A stretch of DNA of 61,422 nt, from positions 1 to 61,422 of the forward strand of contig CAUTXO010000005.1 in NCBI GenBank assembly GCA_963542625.1, given 5' to 3'. The DNA is from CAUTXO01 sp963542625. Its GTDB lineage: Bacteria > Campylobacterota > Campylobacteria > Campylobacterales > SZUA-545. This document shows positions 60,840 through 61,422 of the stretch, in pieces (the first letter of the stretch is position 1; each line of letters opens with the position of its first letter). A program made the position numbers and the translations under genes. The notes beneath the pieces are model-generated. The model ran no database searches, was not told where the DNA came from, and saw nothing but the letters and a program-made list of their open reading frames with translations.

Positions 60840-61422
60840 CATTTAACGCGGCTGAAACGGCGGCGGGCAGGTGTTAGCTCGGGGCGACGGGCGGTTTGCT
60901 GGTGTGTGGCGCGGCGAGTTGTTTGCTAGTGGTTTGTGGTTGGTTTGCGCGGCGGGGTAGCGCGGGGAGCAAAGATTTTCTAGCGCGGAGAGCCGCGTGT
61001 AGGGCGGTAAGACAAATAATATAGTCGTGCCAAAGCCAGCCCCCAAGCGGTTTAGCGCGGCGTGAGTATTAGATCTTAGACATTTGGCGCGCGGGATTAG
61101 ATCTTACGCGTAAGCGGTGCGACGTGCTTGGCGAAGTTGTTTGCTGGCGCAGTAAGATCTTAGGTGGTGCTTTGGCTTAGGATTTTATGCGCGCTAGATC
61201 TTTGGTGCTTTGCAAGTCAAGCCAATGCTTTAGCCACCCGTGTGTGGTGCTAGATCTTTGGCTAGTGTTCTCACAGCGCTAGTCTTGCGTTATTTCAAGC
61301 CCTGTGTGCGGGCGTGTAGGGCAGCAAAGCAATGCGGCTTAGGCGTGCGTCAGAGCAAATCCCCGCACGGTTTAGCGCGGCGTGAGTATTAGATCTTAGA
61401 CATTTGGCGCGCGGGATTAGAT
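60840..61422. repeat. GATC-bearing terminal spacer with a 320-bp-spaced direct repeat
   Basis: No gene is supported. 61048-61102 and 61368-61422 are identical over 55 bp, starting CGGTTTAGCGCGGCG and including GTATTAGATCTTAGAC; the second copy is cut by the window end. 61099-61180 is a close copy of 59987-60068. GATC sites recur through 61072-61422. A G/C-rich part at 60850-61010 has GCGCGG runs but few GATC. Confidence 0.75.

Overview
The window looks like a chromosomal segment of a Campylobacterota (epsilonproteobacterial) species, most likely Helicobacter-like. The evidence is: an flgI-flgJ-flgM-flgN-flgK cluster and a separate flaG-fliD-fliS cluster; sigma54-type promoters of the TTGGAA-N-TTTGCT kind; a Maf motility accessory factor beside flgE; ThyX in place of ThyA; a broken Hcp/Sel1 gene; a PglK-like flippase with WlbA/WlbB sugar enzymes; and poly-G tracts in surface-protein genes. 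Species cannot be settled from the sequence alone.

Layout. 1-624 holds the 3' end of a 23S rRNA gene and a 5S rRNA gene. 625-3069 is a gene-poor stretch with the 3' remnant of a fabG-like gene. 3103-5331 is hypB-hypC-hypD (NiFe hydrogenase maturation). 5763-11936 encodes three envelope proteins, including a 1523-residue surface protein with beta-propeller, choice-of-anchor, PKD and CFI-box segments. thyX and pyrH follow. After a 1.36 kb repeat-rich gap come, on the minus strand, a peptidase, a phosphoesterase, a YgjP-type metallopeptidase, a LysR regulator, cysS, a 56-residue ORF and a UvrD-type helicase. 21835-29597 carries a Sel1 protein, a repeat protein of unknown function, a YceI-like protein, rnhA, uvrB, wlbB, wlbA and a PglK-like ABC flippase. 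29958-36456 is flgE-maf-truB-ispE. 36650-45888 is mainly housekeeping: an AI-2E-type permease, ruvB, mnmG, comF, smpB, an outer-membrane protein, ppaC and an SplB-like radical SAM gene. 46460-47086 is a broken hcp gene behind a G13 tract. 47502-54900 (minus strand) is a carbonic anhydrase / rsmD / flgIJMNK / phosphoethanolamine transferase run. 55020-58771 is flaG-fliD-fliS-fliT plus a sigma54-preceded unknown gene. 59177-60801 has two envelope genes, each out of frame at a G tract.

The most striking feature is the non-coding DNA. The spacers are packed with GATC, mostly as AGATCT or AAGATCTT: by eye 33 sites in 13301-14640, 21 in 45901-46440, 20 in 47041-47500 and 11 in 36457-36649, where chance gives about one per 256 bp. 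Spacers at convergent gene ends are especially dense, several contain perfect GATC-bearing hairpins, and diverged copies of longer units recur within and between spacers. hypD shows a milder excess (9 in 1.1 kb), and one secreted protein (5763-6659) has a low-complexity stretch built from the motif. This resembles the cyanobacterial HIP1 palindrome in principle, but I know of no described equivalent for this lineage.

How the genes work together. Flagellar biogenesis dominates: hook, P-ring, rod-binding protein, anti-sigma28, chaperones, hook-associated proteins and filament cap. Sigma54 sites precede flgE (two in tandem), flgI and the unknown gene at 58214; a sigma28 site precedes flaG. A phosphoethanolamine transferase gene starts 1 bp after flgK, which suggests that envelope modification is co-expressed with flagellar assembly. 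Three long G tracts (a promoter, a lipoprotein signal peptide and an outer-membrane-protein signal peptide) suggest phase-variable surface antigens.
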